Below, piece after piece: positions 6,129 to 6,289 of a stretch of DNA of 6,289 nt. The stretch's first letter is position 1, and each line of letters opens with the position of its first letter. The DNA comes from CALDTK01 sp041744755 (GTDB lineage: Bacteria; Bacteroidota; Bacteroidia; Chitinophagales; Saprospiraceae), in contig JBGTKC010000135.1 in assembly GCA_041744755.1 (NCBI GenBank), positions 1 to 6,289 on the forward strand. Reading direction: 5' to 3'. A program made the translations under genes and the position numbers. The notes beneath the pieces are model-generated. The model did no database searches, was not told the DNA's origin, and was given only the letters and a program-made list of their open reading frames with translations.

Positions 6129-6137
6129 ACGCCAAAA
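6121..6137 (+). repeat. 17-base near-repeat, right copy
   Basis: GCGGGCATACGCCAAAA matches 2094-2110 with one difference. Here it covers the start of the HTH gene and part of its promoter, whereas the left copy is in the non-coding gap after infB. It may be a remnant of a duplicated boundary, or chance. Confidence 0.35.
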
Positions 6138-6140
6138 GTA
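6133..6140 (-). promoter_or_regulatory. Bacteroidota-type -7 promoter element upstream of the HTH gene
   Basis: The minus strand reads TACTTTTG, an exact match to the TAnnTTTG element of the Bacteroidota primary sigma factor. A TTG lies 14 bases upstream, closer than the usual spacing to the -33 box, so that half is weak. Transcription would start near 6128-6126, giving an almost leaderless mRNA from ATG 6128 or a leader of about 13-15 bases to ATG 6113. The TTTTG overlaps the right copy of the 17-base near-repeat. Confidence 0.4.
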
Positions 6141-6223
6141 TCGATCCGGCACGCCAACGTGCGCTTACGACGGGTACGCCGAAGGCCAACGCCGCCTTCA
6201 GGTCATCGCCGAGCTCGCGCCAC

Positions 6224-6289
6224 TTACACCCGCACCACACTCGTCACACTCTTTAGCCCCCCCAAGGCCCGAATCGCAATCTCCAACTG
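6224..6289 (-). CDS. C-terminal end of a gene running in from the right, possible ACT-type C-terminus
   Basis: The frame enters at the window edge and ends with TAA (6226-6224). The 21 residues read QLEIAIRALGGLKSVTSVVRV, a pattern of a helix, 'L..L..V' and a final 'SV..RV' strand. This resembles the end of an ACT domain as in RelA/SpoT-type (p)ppGpp enzymes. With so little sequence the family is only a guess. A run of seven C on the + strand (6257-6263) falls inside it. The HTH gene follows on the same strand 71-95 bases later. Confidence 0.35.
   Translation of the reverse strand, partial: QLEIAIRALGGLKSVTSVVRV

Noticed and set aside
5929..6240. A 103-codon minus-strand frame overlapping the HTH gene
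   Set aside because: Its translation is Arg/Ala/Pro-rich in the manner of an out-of-frame GC-rich shadow, while the other frame has a clear HTH pattern.
1..6289. A CRISPR array, retron or restriction-type defence system
   Set aside because: I found no regularly spaced repeats, no reverse transcriptase motif and no nuclease or methyltransferase motif on either strand.

Overview
The window looks like a chromosomal segment of a GC-rich member of the Bacteroidota. The main evidence is the translation initiation factor IF2 at the left end. Its Gly/Pro/Arg-rich linker, its basic helix before the IF2_N domain and its domain wording all resemble Bacteroidota IF2. Core-like DNA here is about 60-70% GC by hand count on sampled lines, which is high for the phylum, so I do not name an order.

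Layout: (1) 1-2019, + strand, infB lacking its 5' end. (2) 2020-2188, a non-coding gap with a hairpin and one copy of a 17-base near-repeat. (3) 2189-3646, + strand, a truncated RHS gene. Only the last part of the RHS core remains, and one in-frame TAA interrupts it. It continues into an AT-rich C-terminal tip with a HExxH motif that resembles the M91 (NleD-like) effector peptidases. (4) 3643-4134, + strand, a small predicted lipoprotein or membrane-anchored protein whose ATG overlaps the RHS stop by four bases. It is the natural candidate for the cognate immunity protein. (5) 4135-4449, no confident gene: a GC-rich patch with a hairpin and a short minus-strand coding-like remnant, then AT-rich sequence. 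(6) about 4450-5708, an IS3-family (IS407-like) element with orfA, an A AAA AAG slippery site and an orfB broken by one extra G. (7) 5709-5873, AT-rich spacer. (8) 5874-6128 or 6152, - strand, a small XRE-like helix-turn-helix protein with a Bacteroidota-type -7 promoter match at its start. (9) 6224-6289, - strand, the last 21 codons of another gene, possibly with an ACT-type C-terminus.

Regions 3 and 4 are the core of interest. A GC-rich RHS stem is joined to an AT-rich toxin tip (about 66% GC falling to about 43% over roughly 50 bases), followed at once by a translationally coupled small gene. This is the usual architecture of a polymorphic-toxin tip with its immunity gene. Because the RHS stem is truncated and carries a stop, the locus looks like an orphan or displaced toxin cassette. 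An IS later landed in or beside its AT-rich tail and has itself decayed by frameshift. The insertion lies between two probable core regions, infB on the left and the HTH gene with the partial gene on the right.
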